NCBI GenBank assembly: GCA_003557825.1
Contig: PWNM01000488.1
Span: 1-5,045 of the forward strand
DNA length: 5,045 nt
Source of the DNA: Candidatus Hydrogenedentota bacterium
GTDB lineage: Bacteria > Hydrogenedentota > Hydrogenedentia > Hydrogenedentales > SLHB01
Direction: 5' to 3'
The notes under the pieces were generated by a model. That model did not search any database. It was not told where the DNA came from and was given only the letters and a program-made list of their open reading frames with translations. Position 1 is the stretch's first letter; each line of letters starts with the position of its first letter. This document shows, piece by piece, positions 4,468 to 5,045 of this stretch. The position numbers and the translations under genes are program-made.

Positions 4468-5045
4468 TTACGAATTGGAATGAAGCATCGCGGCAAAAGC
4501 TGCTTCCAGCTCGGGGTACAGAAAGGAAAACCCCGTTTCATTGAGCTTCCGCGGGATAACGTTGGCGCTGGACAGAAGCAGCGCATCGGCCATTTCGCCT
4601 ACCATAAGCCGCATAGCGGTGACCGGTACGGGAATCACAGCAGGCCGGGACAATGCCTTACCCAAGGCCTTGGCGAATGCAGCATTGGTCACGGGGTTGG
4701 GCGTTGTGGCATTGACAGGTCCGCGCGTATTGGGATGTTCTAATGAATGTCGAATGGCTCGAACGGCATCTTCCAAGGCAATCCAGCTGATGATCTGCTT
4801 CCCCGATCCGATCCGCCCCCCAATGCCAAGCCGGAAGGGCGGTAACATCCGCTTCAACGCGCCCCCGTGGGGGGAAAGGACCACTCCAAATCGTAGGTTG
4901 ACTACGCGAATGCCCCGCTTAACCGCAGGCATACAGGCTGCCTCCCACGCCTGGCAAAATTCCGGTAAAAAACCCTCGCCCGGCCCGGAATCTTCATCAA
5001 GGAGTTCGTCGCCCCGGTCTCCGTAGTATCCAATAGCCGAGGCAC
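4468..5045 (-). CDS. TIGR01777-type NAD(P)-binding epimerase, C-terminal part (5' partial)
   Basis: The frame is open to the right edge, so the N-terminus with the Rossmann glycine motif is outside the window and the ATG at 4932 is internal. The visible 191 residues begin with SASAIGYYGDRGDE, then EFCQAWEAAC, GIRVVNLRFGVVLSP and GGALKRMLPPFRLGIGG. These are all hallmarks of the TIGR01777 / YfcH-like extended short-chain dehydrogenase family. SWIALEDAVRAI and GPVNATTPNPVTN follow. The last ~50 residues (VPVTAMRLMVGEMADALLLS, VIPRKL, GFSFLYPELEAAF) match the small C-terminal domain (DUF1731) typical of these proteins. The YYG tyrosine is not followed by the usual YxxxK lysine; as far as I recall, that is normal in this family. 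The substrate is unknown; related proteins are annotated as nucleoside-diphosphate-sugar epimerases or cell-division inhibitor SulA-like by loose analogy only. The stop codon lies 89 bases before the next minus-strand gene. Confidence 0.93.
   Translation of the reverse strand, partial: ASAIGYYGDRGDELLDEDSGPGEGFLPEFCQAWEAACMPAVKRGIRVVNLRFGVVLSPHGGALKRMLPPFRLGIGGRIGSGKQIISWIALEDAVRAIRHSLEHPNTRGPVNATTPNPVTNAAFAKALGKALSRPAVIPVPVTAMRLMVGEMADALLLSSANVIPRKLNETGFSFLYPELEAAFAAMLHSNS

Noticed and set aside
4541..5026. Plus-strand open frames opposite the epimerase gene (also 4441-4743)
   Set aside because: The minus strand carries unmistakable TIGR01777 motifs; the plus-strand products are low-complexity and unrecognisable.

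Overview
The window is an ordinary-looking, gene-dense piece of a bacterial chromosome, moderately GC-rich. Short Shine-Dalgarno-led leaders and several 4-base gene overlaps support this. The best lineage hint is the Tat-exported Gfo/Idh/MocA oxidoreductase, with an MNRRDFLR-type leader. Such proteins are abundant in Planctomycetota, Lentisphaerota, Hydrogenedentota and related groups. The lineage is an inference from protein style only. No rRNA, tRNA, mobile element, phage gene or CRISPR array is visible.

Layout on the plus strand. The window opens inside the 3' end of gdhA (NADP-type glutamate dehydrogenase), closed by a strong intrinsic terminator at 338-373. After a 195-base intergenic region with a candidate promoter comes a tight three-gene operon. 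It encodes (a) a 212-residue protein with HEAT-like N-terminal helices and a YbjN/type III chaperone-like C-terminal domain, (b) a 178-residue pentapeptide-repeat protein and (c) a 187-residue metallo-beta-lactamase-fold hydrolase of the YcbL/glyoxalase II-like type. Genes a/b and b/c overlap by GTGA and ATGA respectively, which implies translational coupling.

Layout on the minus strand. The operon converges, with only 12 bases between stop codons, on genes that read right to left. These are the C-terminal part of a TIGR01777-type NAD(P)-binding epimerase (cut by the right edge), an RsuA/RluB-family pseudouridine synthase homologue, and the Tat-secreted Gfo/Idh/MocA oxidoreductase. The last two are 48 bases apart and may be co-transcribed.

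The most notable points are two. The pseudouridine synthase homologue has an intact reading frame but has lost the catalytic aspartate of the GRLD motif (it reads GRLP), and its second conserved EGRNRQ-type motif is also altered. The YbjN-like / pentapeptide-repeat / MBL-hydrolase operon has tight coupling that suggests a functional unit of unknown role. I did not find clear evidence of a wholly new system.
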